Shown here piece by piece: positions 1-12,338 of a stretch of 64,000 bases of DNA. This DNA comes from Prostheceraeus crozeri. Its lineage: Eukaryota; Platyhelminthes; Polycladida; Euryleptidae. Position 1 is the first letter of the stretch; every line of letters begins with the position of its first letter. Under the pieces are notes generated by a model, which saw nothing but the letters and a program-made list of their open reading frames with translations, did not search any database and was not told the DNA's origin. Where the stretch lies: NCBI GenBank assembly GCA_907163375.1, contig CAJQUW010012889.1, positions 372,001 to 436,000 of the forward strand, given 5' to 3'. Position numbers and translations under genes: made by a program.

Positions 1-78
1 CGGGTCTAGTTATAGGCCGGAGTCCATAAAAGTCTAGCAAAAATGATCGAACTCCGACTCCACATCCCTGAGCAGCAA
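1..78 (-). repeat. hAT-type terminal repeat copy
   Basis: The reverse complement reads CAGGGATGTGGAGTCGGAG and later TGGACTCCGGCCTATAAC. The same sequence, in opposite orientation, lies at 38817-38868. The CAGGGATG start followed by GGAGTCGG words is typical of hAT-family termini. No partner end or 8-bp target duplication can be checked because the window starts here. Confidence 0.45.
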
Positions 79-552
79 GGCCTGTCGAGAAATATCCAAA
101 CATCAAAAAAAAATAAATTCGATGTAAACTTGATGTCATGTTGCTGTTGTTGAGAAAACTTGGTGATCTTCTCATCGTTCCGTCTCTGCTTGCTTCTTTT
201 AACAAACGATTCACTTTCATCGCAGATACTCTACATTTTTTCTTCTCTCGTCTACTCTGTCATCTCCGCTCATCTATTTTCTTCATGGGTGTATTGTTAA
301 TGGCCTTGTGTCCTCCTCATGGATCCACACTTCATCGCATCTTGACCCAACTTTATTCTTCACGACCGTCTCCGTGCTTTGGCTCTCTACGTGGAGTGTG
401 CATCATCCGTAACTGTGACCAACATCCTGTATCCCACTGCTTCCTCTTTTTGTTAAAGCTCTCATCGATTCAGTAAAGTAATTGCTGTCTTCAATTGTTG
501 ACATCTCTTGCATCTGTTACCAAATGTGACCTATCCAGCTGATCAGATTCAA
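79..552. other. no recognisable gene
   Basis: An open stretch at 138-476 (+) is rich in Leu, Ser and Phe, resembles no family I know and has biased base composition. I see no domain, splice pattern or repeat here. Confidence 0.5.
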
Positions 553-695
553 AATCATTTTAAAATTCAACCAATAAGACAGTGCAAAATGATGACACTA
601 AAGAATTCGCTTTCTCTAATGTTTTTTGACTTGCTATTTCAAAACCAGAAATTTTGTCTCACTTTGACTGTACACATGGATTCGTCATTCTTCAG

Positions 696-1207
696 CTGTA
701 CTGGAGAGAGCCGGTATTCGGAAGATATATCATTCTTTCAAGACCTCAATCCAGCCTGGTAATGGAAATTTGCGAAATTGAAGTTTTGGGATTAGATCCA
801 ATCTTCGAACCAATATTATGTAAGTTGATCTATAGCAGAGATGTATCCGAACCGGCTGATAATGAGAAATGTCAACGGTTATTCCGGCAAAGCCAATCGG
901 TTCAGTAAATGATTACTCAGTACTTTTACCTTCCGCCAATTCCATAAAGGAGCGCTAAGTACATGTAAGCGTCAAATTCCTGCACTTCGAAATTGAATGT
1001 TGTTTCTATTGCCTTTCAGACCTTCGCATAAAGTCCACAATACCGGAAACTGCATTCAAGGAAGTCAAATTGTCGACCATTCTTGAATGTGCAAGGGAAT
1101 GCAACTCACAAGGACGAAGCTGCAGATCATTTACTTACAAACAAAGGATTTGTCACCTATACAGCTCGACAACCGGAGGAGAATATGAATCACATGTCAC
1201 TCTCTAA
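696..1207 (+). CDS. F5/8-type C + PAN/Apple protein, last two exons
   Basis: Two exons, 696-819 and 1020-1207, are joined by a 200-bp intron. The acceptor before 696 is TTCTTCAG, the donor at 820 is GTAAGT and the acceptor before 1020 is TGCCTTTCAG. Exon 1 enters in phase 0 and encodes the end of an F5/8/fucolectin domain (GRYIILSRPQSSLVMEICEI, matching the family's GRY...L..CE.EV ending). Exon 2 encodes a PAN/Apple-type segment with the ECARECNS...CRSFTY...CHLYSS cysteine pattern and stops at TAA 1205-1207. Upstream exons are not in the window, so this is a 3' fragment or the end of a gene starting left of base 1. The copy at 18317-18869 is nearly identical and runs in the opposite direction. 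Such proteins are usually secreted and glycan-binding; the function here is inferred. Confidence 0.75.
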
Positions 1208-1669
1208 TTGATGATCGTTCGCATCCACGATCTTGATGTCCTTCACTTTAATGGGTACTTGGTTTATGCTGTGCTTATATGACTACATGCCAAATGGTTC
1301 TTGGTAATGGTTATATAACTAGCTACATGGCATACGTTCATATCCGCCAGTGCGCTTAACTGAAATTTGCTTTCCTTGGTGTTAAATCAACACATGTGTC
1401 ATGTGTATGTTGAACTTAGACTTGCTTATACATTTTGTTGCATCACAGGTGTATTCAGTTGGACTTTTATCTGAAATGTCCCTATACATTATGTTCCATG
1501 CGCACATGCATTCAAATATGCATCTGCAATTGTCAATCAGTTGTCAAGATCAAATATTCAATCTTATCTTTGTATTTCTGAATCGATTGATGACAAATGT
1601 ACTTCATTTTATGAGCCTATCTTTTGAGCTTTGAAAGTCTTCTTCTTTTGGGCTTTGAAAGCCTATCTT
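1208..1669. other. 3' flank of the F5/8+PAN gene, no gene
   Basis: This stretch is conserved between both arms of the inverted duplication but has no coding signature. It may hold the 3' UTR and downstream flank. Confidence 0.4.
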
Positions 1670-2924
1670 TTGTCTTATTCCATCACGAGGCGTTATAACA
1701 ACAAGAAGTGATAGGTCATGGATCATTCCGCTTCTGAGAGAGTTGATTGATGACTGCTGGTTCGCCAATCGATCCAAGTATTGGCCGTTGTATGACCATG
1801 TAAAGGAGAACATTAAGATTGAGATGCACATAGCGATGAAGAGACGCAGTGATAGAGTAGTAGAAAATGGTGGGAATCTAAAGAATGTTGTCAGAGAGTT
1901 GCAAGGTAGGAACAAACATTCCGTTGGTACTACTTCAACGAGTCTGCCGATGAAGACTTATTCGTAATGCAAGAAATGGGAAGTGCCTATTAATGCAATC
2001 GATGTCTACCATGCTCGAACTGCATGATTTTCGTCTTGCATGTCTTGACTCTTTGAAAGCGTTCGACTTAGTTCTTCGTAATCGACTCGTAAATTTTCTT
2101 GTTCAAAAGGACTTTATAAAGGTTTTCTACTATGGTTGATATCATACTTAAACAATAGATTTCAAAGATCTTCGACTGATAGTGTTACTGGTCCCCTAAT
2201 GATAGTTCATCTGGTGTTCCTCAAGGATCTGTGATGGCCCCGTTTTTGTCTACCATGTTCATCGGTACATTACAAATCGAGTCACAGACGGCAACCTTAA
2301 TCAGATATGCAGATGATGTTGCGCTTATTGAATCTTGTACGAAGGATGCTTCCAACCCAAGCAACTTGTTGCTGATTCAGGAATGGTCTGATGACAATAA
2401 AATGAACTTGAACAAAACCAAGGGCTCTCAAATGGTGTTGGTATGGTATCATATGGTAAGTTCTCAATAACTTCCGGCAAAGGAAGTTATTCATGACTTA
2501 CCCAGAGATTGTGGCTACCAATTCGGTTAATATTCATGGTTTCATAAACAACAGTAAGCTGACTTGGAATGAACATTCTGACTGTGACATTTCACGTGCC
2601 TCTCGTCATCTTCATGTTCTTTGAAACCACATGTCACCAACAAGCAATAAATTGAATTTTTTGTGGATTCATGTTGTCTATTGTCACGTGTATATCAGGA
2701 TGGCACTTTGCAAATTGTCACGTGTCGTCATTTCAAATTTAGTCCGTCTTAGAAAACGTGCACATCCTCGTAGAATAATTTGCCCTGCATCATGTATTTG
2801 TGAAATTGCTCGAAACCATGAAGAATGTCACTGAAGTTTTTCAAAAAGTGATTTGTATCTGACCATCCCTTATTGCACCTTGTTACGAAGAGATTTTCCA
2901 TGTCTGGAAGGCAACAAGTTCCAT
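1670..2924 (+). mobile_element. degenerate non-LTR retrotransposon (RT), left-arm copy
   Basis: Several short open stretches in changing frames match a non-LTR reverse transcriptase. Around 1690-1920 is a pre-RT linker (DRSWIIPLLRELIDD...YWPLYDHVKE). Around 2040-2110 is LDSLKAFDLVLRNRLVNFL. At 2210-2470 come SGVPQGSVMAP, then the catalytic RYADDVALIES and the NLNKTKG motif. Around 2500-2830 a weak 3' thumb-like region follows. Stops and frameshifts run throughout and the element is dead. It looks Jockey/CR1-like, but the clade cannot be fixed by eye. The right-arm copy is at 16690-17930. Confidence 0.75.
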
Positions 2925-3645
2925 TTTGTTCGACATCGTGAGGCTTGAATTCATTGTTTTCATGTATGAGTGTATTGGCCAACAAGATGAATGTAGACGC
3001 GTGTCTTTTGTGTGAGTTTTCGTGTGTCTTGTGTACTGTATAACTACAACCATTTTCCTTTGCACGCAGTTCACTTCTGTGTGTAAAATGAGATGCCATT
3101 TCAAGATATCTAACTTACACGTATCAATAAAAGCGCTACTTACATATTCATCTTACGAGTATTGTGGTATATGTACACTGTACCGGTATGTTCAGCTGTG
3201 CGTTTAACTGATGTTTGCTTTTATGATACTATGATGCTGCACAAGTACAGATATTTAGCTGAGCTTAATTGAAATTTCACTTACATTGGATTATATTGTG
3301 CATGTGCATTGAGCTATGTGTTGATCCAGATTGAACGGACATCAGGAACTAACCCTCTGCTACCGCAACGGCAATTTTTATGTCACTAACGTTTTACTTG
3401 ATTTGTTGTGAATGAGAAACATGACTTTGTACATATATTTGAAACCATGCACTGTAAACCAGCACGTCTTAATGCAAGTTACTCACTACTCGTAAGTAAT
3501 AAGAAATCCTAAAGCATTAGAGCTTTATAAGGCCCTCACATTCTGAAATATTTTCTCAAAATTCATTTTTCTTTTCTCTTATGACAATGCATACAATTAT
3601 ATTAAAATGCTAGGTTTTGTGAATAGAACAAGTCCTGAGACAAAA
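2925..3645. other. segment present only in the left arm
   Basis: In the right arm GGAAGGCAACAA joins directly to CATTAGTAATG at about 16690. Here the same two words are separated by about 720 bases. The left part still looks like decayed RT 3' coding sequence, so a deletion in the right arm is likelier than an insertion here. At 3450 the segment contains CACTGTAAACC, the start word of the TIR elements described elsewhere, but no matching second end. No gene is seen. Confidence 0.6.
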
Positions 3646-3649
3646 CTCT

Positions 3650-4823
3650 TCATTAGTAATGATTTCAACTGTCATGATTCCTGTTAGCTGACGCAAAATT
3701 TGATTTGACCAACATCATTAATGTTCCTAGATCAAATGCCACGACAGATAGCGTTTTCTGTGAAAATAATTGTTTTAACACTTTTGATGTAGAGATTGCC
3801 CCACCTTTGGGCACCATTGTTTTTCCTCTTAAGATCGTTTTATCATCTAGTATTTTTAACGGATATGTATAATCTACGAAAGTCTCACAATGATGCTAAA
3901 TGTACAAGATGATCTGAAATTGATGGGGAAGTGTTCACTGCATTCCAATGTGAGCGAATGTGCATCAGCTTTCTACGATCTCTTTCTGAGAACAAAGCAA
4001 AATTATTGTGGTGTAACAAAATGCGTCGTTCCTGCGTCGTTCCTGCAACAGCGCTTGATCAATCGTGGATGAAATCCGTGGTAAGAATGACATGAATATC
4101 AACACCCAAGTAACTTCACTTTTTCTAGTGAATATGATGCAGCTGAAGAGATCAACAAACACTTCAATGAATTTTTGTGCGAAAATAGCATCTGTGATCC
4201 TCAGACATTGACATTTGCAGCGACAGAGAGAGAGTTTTTCATTTTCTACAAAAGTTGTTTGTCGGGGAGAAAGCAACGGGTGAAGCTTGACTCGACAGAC
4301 AGTTCCTTCACGAACATTACTAGCGGTGTTCCCCAAGGATCCATTTTGGGTCTTCATTTATTCGCAATTCATCATTCCTGTCGCCCCGATACCACTGCTA
4401 TTAAGTACGCCGACGACGTAACACTAGTCGTATCAGCTTGTAAAAGTTTCTTTGATGGTTTGTGTACAGTAAACGATGAAATATCAAATTTTTGTATGTC
4501 GAGATTCGGTAATCAATTGAGCATCAATTGTAATAAGACGAAAGTCTTAAATGTTTTTACAACTGCTGAGCCAAGTCCTCAAATACCAGTCCTTGAAGTT
4601 ACTTTTCATTTGAACATTCTGGGTGTCGTTTTCAATAATGACAGGTTCACGTGGTTAAATCATTTTGAATTTTTAATTGCTTAACTGTCAAAACGTCTGT
4701 ATGTAGTACGATGTCTGAAAGGCCTATTATCACACGAAGAATTAATAGATGTATTTAACGCAATTATTCTATCTTGCTTTGATTATGCTTCCCAAGTTTT
4801 TGTAAAACTGGGTATTTGTTTAA
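3650..4823 (+). mobile_element. degenerate non-LTR retrotransposon (EN-RT), left-arm copy
   Basis: Around 3660-3830 three frames carry an endonuclease-like end (LTNIINVP..., IAPPLGT). A linker follows (MYNLRKSHNDAK...FTAFQCERM). At 4175-4684 one open stretch holds the RT core: SGVPQGSILG, then IKYADDVTLVVS, INCNKTKVLN and LNILGVVFNNDRFTW. The YADD catalytic motif and the GVPQGS box are textbook non-LTR RT motifs. The finger and early palm part is missing between the linker and the RT core, which looks like an internal deletion. The element is inactive. The right-arm copy at 15521-16680 shares the deletion. Confidence 0.8.
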
Positions 4824-5159
4824 GGCCTGGATGGTTCACCGTCACTCATAATTTCTCAAAACACGTCGGCGTAAATTGGCACACAATGGTTGAACGCATA
4901 AGCTACGGAGCTCAAACGACACGATTCTGATCGCGGTCGACCAATCAGAAAATAGCGATGATATTGCAAATCCAGAAACTGACCGGTTCAACAATAAAGC
5001 AAATTTCTTCATCCCGCATCGAGTGTCCTCCATACAAATTCGAAAAACTTCAGTGAGAAACTTCTATGTACTTCAATAACGGTACATGCCTAGGCCTACA
5101 TACGATTGTTGCGGTGTTATATGAGAAAGTGCTAGAATGATAAACTGATAGATAGAGTG
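4824..5159. other. no recognisable feature
   Basis: Unique sequence between the left arm and the first Penelope-like fragment. I see nothing that supports a gene. Confidence 0.4.
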
Positions 5160-5951
5160 TGAACTTGTGAGAAGGAGCTCAACGGGAGGATTCCTTTCCT
5201 TGACATAGAAGTGCAGCGACTAGGTAAGGCAGTTAAGAACGCAAGTATATCGGAAACCAACTGCTACTGACCGATACTTTGACTTCGAATCCTCACATTG
5301 CAAGCAAGTAAAGTGGGGAGTGATTTCGTGCCTCAGGAAGCGAGCGGAAAGGGTATGTAGTCGAGAAGAGGATTTGCAAGCAGAAAAGGAGAAGCTGTGT
5401 GATACCTTTGCTAAGAATGGATATCCTAGAAGACAGGTCAAGATGCAGCTGTCAGAAGCCAACGTGAAGAGATAGAGGACAATCGACCGATCTTGAGAAT
5501 ACCATATGTTCCAGGAATTAAGGAGAAAATTGAAGCGCTGGGTAGGAGGCTGGATCTCAGAGTGTGATACTCGAAAGGAAGGAGCTTGGAAGACATGATC
5601 AGCACGGAGAAGGTGGACAAGATGGATGGCTTGGATCGAGGTGGTGTGGTGTATAAGCAGGAGTGTGCTGACTGTAGGAAGGTGTACATCGGACAGACAG
5701 GAAGAAGAGCCAAGGATAGAAAGAAGGAGCATGAAGTGGACGTCAGGGATATTCGGCTCAGGTCGGCAATCAGTGAGCCTTGTCATACAGTGAATCACAG
5801 GCCAAACTTTCAAAGCTTCCGAGTTATTGATGTCGAGCAAAACTGGAAGAGGAGAATCATCAAAGAAGGCCTGCACATTATGACCAATGAAACATTCAAT
5901 CGTGATAAGGGATATTTGGTGGATCAAAGATGGAAGTCTATCCTACAATGA
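5160..5951 (+). mobile_element. Penelope-like element fragment 1 (RT end + GIY-YIG)
   Basis: From 5160 the frames read EKELNGRIPFLDIEVQRLG and FESSHCKQVKWGV, the typical C-terminal RT segment of Penelope-like elements. At 5586-5948 a continuous stretch encodes the linked endonuclease: GVVYKQECADCRKVYIGQTG, then RAKDRKKEHE, SAISEPCHTVNH and RRIIKEGLHI, matching the GIY-YIG pattern with its CxxC-like insert. The 5' part (most of the RT) is absent and the RT part is frameshifted, so this is a 5'-truncated dead copy. Target duplications were not found. Confidence 0.85.
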
Positions 5952-8008
5952 CTACTTTATCAGTATTAAACTTTCCTGCTTCCGTAACTTTTTCTTATTT
6001 CTCACATTATTCTAATGCTACTATTCAGTTTGATAGTAGTATGCATAGTATAGAATTTTTGTATAGAGCATTTGAGTAATGTCTTTGTGTCAACTATTAT
6101 ATCATGTAGTCGAAGTGAATTTTACTCTTGGCAATGTGATTGAATGGCGCTGCCCTCTGATTTCACTTTTACCTCTGCCTGCCTGAAGACGAGCGAAGCG
6201 CTTGGAAGCTCGCAACTTAATAAAAATTCGTCCCGAGATTGGTCTTTTGGAAGTACTAATTGATTGCAAGAGTGACCAATAATTTAGTAAAAAAGCAAAT
6301 TGCAGCATTTTCTCACCTGTAAAACACGTTTCATGAAATAAGCGAGTTAATATTGTACTTGGGGTCCAATGGACCCAATGACCTCGGATGTACTAAGTGT
6401 CTGTCACAGCTATGCGACGAAACCAAATTCATCCATCCAATAGTATATTGGTTACCCCTGAGGTCTTGAGGAATTAATGAAGTTTCATGAATCTAGCTTC
6501 AGTAGTTTCCGAGATATTCAATAATGTATGGACCTCATGCCCACCTGCGGATTAAGTACTACTGTCAAATAACTTTTTCACTAATAACAATCGCAACTAT
6601 TTCTTTTTGATAGTATGTCATTACACTAGATTAGATTTATTGTGAATTTTATGTTAAAAAATTACATAATACATACTTGTTGATGGTTGAATACTTATTG
6701 ATTATTTATGTAATGCCTTAGACTTACGTATATTAAAATGGAATACAGAATTGTAAGTCTGACTCTCAAATGTTATTATCTCACTACCTATAAATAAATA
6801 TAATCAAAATTAAATCAAAATACTTTGAATCAACATATTTTAGATTGCAAAATTCGCATTCAAGTCGTAATTCATTTTTCACATGTCGGAAAATGAACAA
6901 AAAGTCAATTTTTGCGCCATGTCTGAAAACTTTAGAGTATGTTCTTTGAATTATCTCAATTCAGTTCTGAAACTTACAGAAACGTCAATCGACTGGTTTT
7001 TGAAATTTGCTCACTTTCCTTAACTTTCATACTTCTTGCAAGTAGTATAACTTGAAAAATAGGATACAAAAATGCGCCAAGGGTAAACACGACGGGAATC
7101 TATATGCTATCAACTCATTGATATCTACTCAAAATATGAGCGCAATTAGTCGAATGTCTTTCTCACTATATAGATTTCTGCAAAACAGCATATGTATGTA
7201 ATGAAAATAATCTCTTTATATTGGGAACTTAAAGAAACGCGCCATGCACAGTTATCATTTAAGCAGGTCTAGCAGATTGCTTCTATTATAAATTCTGCAA
7301 AGTTGACTAGATTCTATTTTATAGATAATTTTGTTTAAAAAACATTTGTTTTAATTTTTAAATTTCCTGAATTTGCACCTATATCTATCGTACCAAAAAT
7401 GCGCCTCAGCTGACTTAATAGCTTTTTGATACTTGAATGTTTTCTTAATAATTTACTAAAAAATGAAGCAGATCCATCGACATTTTATTGAGTAAAAATG
7501 TATAACGATACTACACAATATGCAACGATGCCATACAAAACAGTAGAGAAGAATATTATCTATGAGAGGAATGATTATCTAGTGAGAGTAAGCATTCGAT
7601 CACTAAAGGCAGTCCAAAATCTTGTGTGATTCAAGTCTAGGACCCATCGCCTTAAAGTTTCCTTTGGAGACTTGATGCACCGTCTCCATGATTCTATATA
7701 GCAGTGGTGGCTCGATTCGATTGCATGCTCGCTGAGCCATACCACTCCTGGTTCCCGGAAATGCGAGAGCGTGTCCACAACAGCAAATATTCTATCAAAT
7801 GATAGAGAAGATGAGCTTTTACAAATGGTTTCAGATTAGTCTGTTAAAAGCTACGATAGAAATCATAAATACACATTCATTGTTTTTCTTTCGGGATGGG
7901 AGATAATAAAATTTACAATTACCGCTTGAAATTTTGACTTGAAATGTAAAACACCTTTGTCTTTATTGCACTTGGTCCACAGACACGGATATATTTTGCG
8001 AAGATTAT
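5952..8008. other. AT-rich, no gene seen
   Basis: Very AT-rich. The word AAAATGCGCC or a close variant recurs at about 6920, 7072, 7238 and 7398, roughly 160 bp apart, but the intervening sequence does not align well enough to call a satellite. No coding or RNA signature is seen. Confidence 0.4.
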
Positions 8009-8290
8009 ATGCAGAACAGAGATAAAAAAATTCATGATACTCATTATCAGGCTTCTATAGCTGACTATCAGACTGATATTTCAAATGCAGTCACTTCTGG
8101 AACTGCAATTCTAAACGTCTGTTGTACAACAAGGTTCTTATATTCTGTTGCTTTTCCCTCCCTTCATGTTCTTCTGGAAATAGCTCAACATTTGTTCAAT
8201 GCGATGGAGAGCCAAATGTCTGAAGCCGCTAAGAAGCGGCTAGAAGTGTTTGCGATTGGCATTGAGCGATTTACATTGATAACACCGAGC
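8009..8290 (+). CDS. possible orphan exon, unknown product
   Basis: A 95-residue open stretch starts at ATG 8009. It ends in AISIERF-like text (VFAIGIERFTLITPSL) and runs into a good splice donor, CCGAGCCT followed by GTAAGT at about 8291. The composition looks protein-like, with a helix-prone EAAKKRLE segment. I recognise no family and see no partner exon. It could be a lone exon of an unrecognised gene or chance. Confidence 0.2.
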
Positions 8291-8296
8291 CTGTAA

Positions 8297-8765
8297 GTTT
8301 CTTCAGCCTATAGTTAAAGTGGCATAAATCGGTCAATTTTGATTTTGCACATTTATTCAATATATGATGTCAATGTCAATCAAAATATCATTAGTGATCA
8401 GTGGCATTTATAGTGCAATGGTGCTTCAAAACTTTAGGTTGATGTGCTGGACAAATTACTATACATATTGTCTTTGACAGATGTTTGATATACTATATAG
8501 ACTTATACTGTAGACTAATATATTGTTTTTTCTTTTGTTTTTTGATTTCATGATCCACTAATTCTGAACGAAACTGTTCAGTGACCTTTTTGTTTTGCAG
8601 ATTTGTATCATATAACTTAATTTTTGTGTATTTTGGAACCAATTCATTTTTTTGCAAATGTTGTTGTAATTAATAGCGTGATTTAATTGTGTGTATTTAT
8701 GTAAAGACCTTTCCGTTTTTCTATATTGACTTTTTCTTCTGGCGACATTGTTCTCTCAAGATGAT
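8297..8765. other. no recognisable feature
   Basis: AT-rich sequence with no coding, RNA or repeat signature that I can support. Confidence 0.4.
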
Positions 8766-10560
8766 AAAAGAATGCCATTTGATGGTAAAGTAACTCATAT
8801 TTTGCGACGTTTCGGACGGTAACGACCTGTCCATTTTCAAGCTGTAAATAACAAAATTCTGCAAATGAGATTTGAAATCTCTAAACTATGCATTTAAGCA
8901 GCGAGGACAAAATGATTAGATCATGGACATCTTAACGAAAGCAAAATGATCAAACGTGCTGATATCAATAGCATACATGAAGATATCGTCTGAGTCAATA
9001 GTTATAGCACATTCAGATGCCTAGTGAGTCCTTTATCCTTAACATTGAGAGATGGGCATCGTTCCTTTATCAAAATGGCCTCGCTATTTGAAGGCTGTTT
9101 GTCTCTGGAATCTTGTCAGTACTTCCATCCTATCTATAATCTGCTTCGGTTTGATGTTATGTTGTTCAATTGAGTTATTTTTGATGGATCCATTGTTTTC
9201 ATGTTGCTTGCTCCTCACTTTTAGTTCATTTGTAGTGTAGCCAATATATTGAGCTCTATTACAAGAACTCTCTTGACAAGTGTATTGGTACACAACATTA
9301 TTATCAGAGTTCAACTTATCTTCCTTGGTTTTTATTGCGTTGACCAGTTTGAAGTTTTTGTAGTAAATTCTCAAGTTTATTTGCCAATTTTCAATCATTG
9401 GTTCATTGCTGTCACTCACAATTTTGATTAAGCGCTTTTCTTCAATTAGATAATCCGATGTCAATTGACCTTTGTAATAAAAGACAATTTTGTTTTTTTC
9501 CATCTTCTTGTTTGTTCTTTTCATTCTTCAGATATGTATTCATAATTGTATTCAACTCTTTATCAAAATATACCATTGGATAATTGCTATTTGTCAAAAT
9601 TCTTTTGATTTTTTGGCAACTTCTTCGTGAAAAGCCTTCCAGGTTGAACAAATGCGGAGAGCTCGATGAATGTAACTTTTTATTACTGAAATTTTGTATC
9701 GATGGGCAGTGAAAGAAGTGAAGTCCAAGCAGTAATTAGCAGCTGTGGATTTGCGATAGATAGAAAAGCTGAGAGAATTATTTCGAGTTATGAAAACATC
9801 AAGAAAAGAAATTGAAGTATTTTCTTCAACCTCATAAGTGAAATTCAAAATTCCACAATTATGAAAGTATCATCAACATATCGATAATAAGCGATTGGCT
9901 GTTCTTCTTTTGAAATTGATTGGAATACCTTGTTTTCTAGATGTGCCATGTAAAAGTTCGCATATGCTGGACCAAGAGGTGATCCCATGGAAACTCCATC
10001 AATTTGACGATAGACGTTTCCCAACCAAGTGAATGGAGTGTGGGTGGTTCAAATTGTCAGAAGTTTTTCTCGTGTATTTCTTGGTATTTGTGGTGCTGGA
10101 ATATATTGATACAGACTTCTAATAGAGAACATGTGTTTTATCAATCAACATACTAATCTTAAACATTAAAGTTCTTGAAAAATGTTCAGGTTCTTTTATC
10201 TTACTAACATTTCCTGAAATACTCAATTTCTTCGTCAATTTTGATGATACGTAGGAGGACAATTCATTTGCACTTCACCTGATAGAAGCCTTGAAGCATT
10301 TATAACAAGCGCTATAATATTTCCATGCTGATGTTGGAAGGCATTATGTGGAAAAGATATGAAAACAACAATATTATGGGGCAATAATTTGAAATTGTGC
10401 AAAATAGGAAGAAGTTCATTAAATAGCAAATTAACAACTTGGTAGTTACCATGAGCATCAGTAAACCGAGTAAGATCCCTCATTATATCCAATGCATTCT
10501 TTATTACACCAATCAATAGGTAGACCTGAAGGAACCAGAGCACTTTTCAGGATCTTTACT
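8766..10560 (-). mobile_element. Penelope-like element 2 (RT + GIY-YIG), degenerate
   Basis: Read on the minus strand, 10020-9860 encodes the RT core (GNVYRQIDGVSMGSPLGPAY, then YYRYVDDTFIIV with the catalytic YVDD). At 9848-9600 follows EENTSISFLDVFITRNN...FSIYRKST. At 9524-9084 a linker and the endonuclease (NNVVYQYTCQ...AQYIGYTTNELKVRSKQHE) match GIY-YIG. The order RT then GIY-YIG is diagnostic of Penelope-like elements. Frames change several times and the 5' end is weak beyond about 10250. The 3' region near 8800-8850 has a possible decayed hammerhead motif (see findings). Confidence 0.85.
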
Positions 10561-11065
10561 ATTCAAAATTACTATGTTGATTGATAAAAGATATGAGCCC
10601 TATGGTCGATAAATGACGAAATTCGAATGTCAAAAGAATCGAAAGATCAAAGAGGGTTTGGATTTTTGCACGTCATTGTCGATGTTTTTGCATTTTGAAG
10701 TCTTACCAAAATTGAATTGAAAAAATACTGAATTAAAACAGCAGTACGATTGAAACATGAGTTGAATTTTGCCTTGAAACTGTGTTACCGTCTCTTGTGA
10801 CAAAAGTTTCTGACCCTGGACTGAAATGTAAGTTACAGATGTTAACTACAAAATTGTGAGAACCAACAAGTATCAATCTAACCTCTGACTGGCTATCTTT
10901 CACCTCGCCATTTTCCGGGAAATTTCAAACTCATATACAATAGATATAAATTTTGTTCATTATAAAAATGGTGTCATCAAGAAATGATTTGTGGTTTTGT
11001 GATTAATAATACAAGTAACCTAATGGGCAAATACAATGACTTTGTATGCCTAGAGGTTTGTTTAG
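10561..11065. other. no recognisable feature
   Basis: Nothing supportable between Penelope-like element 2 and the CACTG element. Confidence 0.4.
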
Positions 11066-11781
11066 GTACACTGTAAACCAAACTGTGCTCAATATGTGAT
11101 CGATTATGTGCCCAACACATGTGACGTTTGCCACTGCCTTTATGTGACCAAATGTGCCCAAATCGGTCACATTCAGCTCGGCAGATATGTGACTTTATGT
11201 GACTAATATGTGATTAACATCTGCCCGACTACTCATGATTATCGCTTCTTCCAATTATTGTGATAATGAAAACTCACTATTTGTTTAGGTTTTGGAGAGT
11301 AGAAGTACTGTCTCTGAATTAAATTGAGCTATAAATTATGGTTTAAATGATTCCACTTCCTGGTGAGAAGAAAAGACCATGCTTTCAATTAAGGAACTTA
11401 TGGAAAGAACAACAAATATTTGCAAATCATTAGATACATATTCTACTTTCCATTTACTTTTGAATTAACCATCAATGCTCAACGCCAACCGCCACCAGAT
11501 GTTCAAAAACAAATAGATAAGCTGATGTAGTAAACACCTGATCTATGCGCCAATGAAACAATCGATGGCTGTGGCAGCATCTATTGCTGTTTTAACCGAC
11601 AAAATTTTTTGATTGAACCATACAGTGCTGTTCGAAAAATTAGCAACTTTTTATTAAAAAGTTGTAAAAACAATTGTTTAGATAGAAACTTTATTAAAAT
11701 ACAATATTATCAAAGATGTCAGCGCAAAATGTCTTACAGAAACATACAAGGATACAATCTCACACAAGATTAGGGTCTTGC

Positions 11782-12150
11782 CTAGTATTTTGAGGGACGA
11801 CCGTGATTTTTGAGTACTTGACCAATGCGTTTTGGCATACTTGTAGCCAACTTCAACAAGGTCCGTTCAGTAATTTCATGGTTCCAGACGCGAATAATCG
11901 CAGCAAGTAACTCACTTTTTGTTCTGGGTCGATGTGCGTTGACTCTCACTTTCAATATCTTCCACAGATTTTCAACAGGGTTCAGATCGGGGCTGCTCGA
12001 AGGCCACGGCAAGGACGTTATTCCATGAGATGCTTTGAATTGCGTCGTTACTTTTGATCTGTGGGCGGGAGCCGAGTCGTCTTGGAAGATCATATCGCCG
12101 TTGAAAAATCGAGTTTGATAAGGTAAAACTCGAGTTCGAAGTATTTTCAT
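11782..12150 (-). pseudogene. Tc1-like transposase, C-terminal part (left arm)
   Basis: This stretch encodes the second and third catalytic residues of a DD34E transposase: FQDDSAPAHRS, then SSSPDLNPVENLW 34 residues on. It ends GRPSKY followed by stop. The region holding the first catalytic Asp is missing between this piece and the N-terminal piece at 12147-12338, so no working transposase can be made. The last 88 residues are repeated exactly at 12545-12820 on the other strand. Confidence 0.9.
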
Positions 12151-12338
12151 ATACTCCTGAGAGTTAACAGTCTTCTACCCGAATTCTTTCTTGATGAGTT
12201 TTTACCATTCAGATATCGGCTCACGGTAGACTTGTTAATTTTCAACTTGGTTGCGATGTAACACTGTTTATAGCCTTCATCGTAGAGAGCGTCAATAACT
12301 GCTTTCTGCTGTTGAGTAAGATCGCGTTTTCTACCCAT
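12147..12338 (-). pseudogene. Tc1-like transposase, N-terminal helix-turn-helix
   Basis: MGRKRDLTQQQKAVIDAL, then ITxxLKINKSTVSRYL-like text, is the DNA-binding homeodomain-type HTH that starts Tc1-like transposases. After about 55 residues the frame runs into the deletion that removed the first half of the catalytic domain. Start chosen at the ATG at 12338, as is usual for this family. Confidence 0.85.

Larger units (their letters stand above)
553..4823 (+). repeat. inverted duplication, left arm
   Basis: The sequence matches 15521-19030 in reverse complement over almost its whole length: the two F5/8+PAN exons, then two degenerate non-LTR elements in the same order. A 169-residue RT stretch in both arms differs at about 6 residues. 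The left arm has about 720 extra bases (2925-3645). Similarity stops abruptly after 4823, where 15520 continues into unrelated sequence. The arms are 10.7 kb apart. Confidence 0.9.

Noticed and set aside
138-476. 112-residue open stretch, plus strand
   Set aside because: No domain, no splice logic, composition driven by TC-rich sequence.
5220-5927. A 235-residue minus-strand open frame
   Set aside because: Antisense of the Penelope-like fragment, whose GIY-YIG motifs read clearly on the plus strand.
6900-7410. AAAATGCGCC words about 160 bp apart as a possible satellite
   Set aside because: Only the word recurs; the sequence between does not align by eye.
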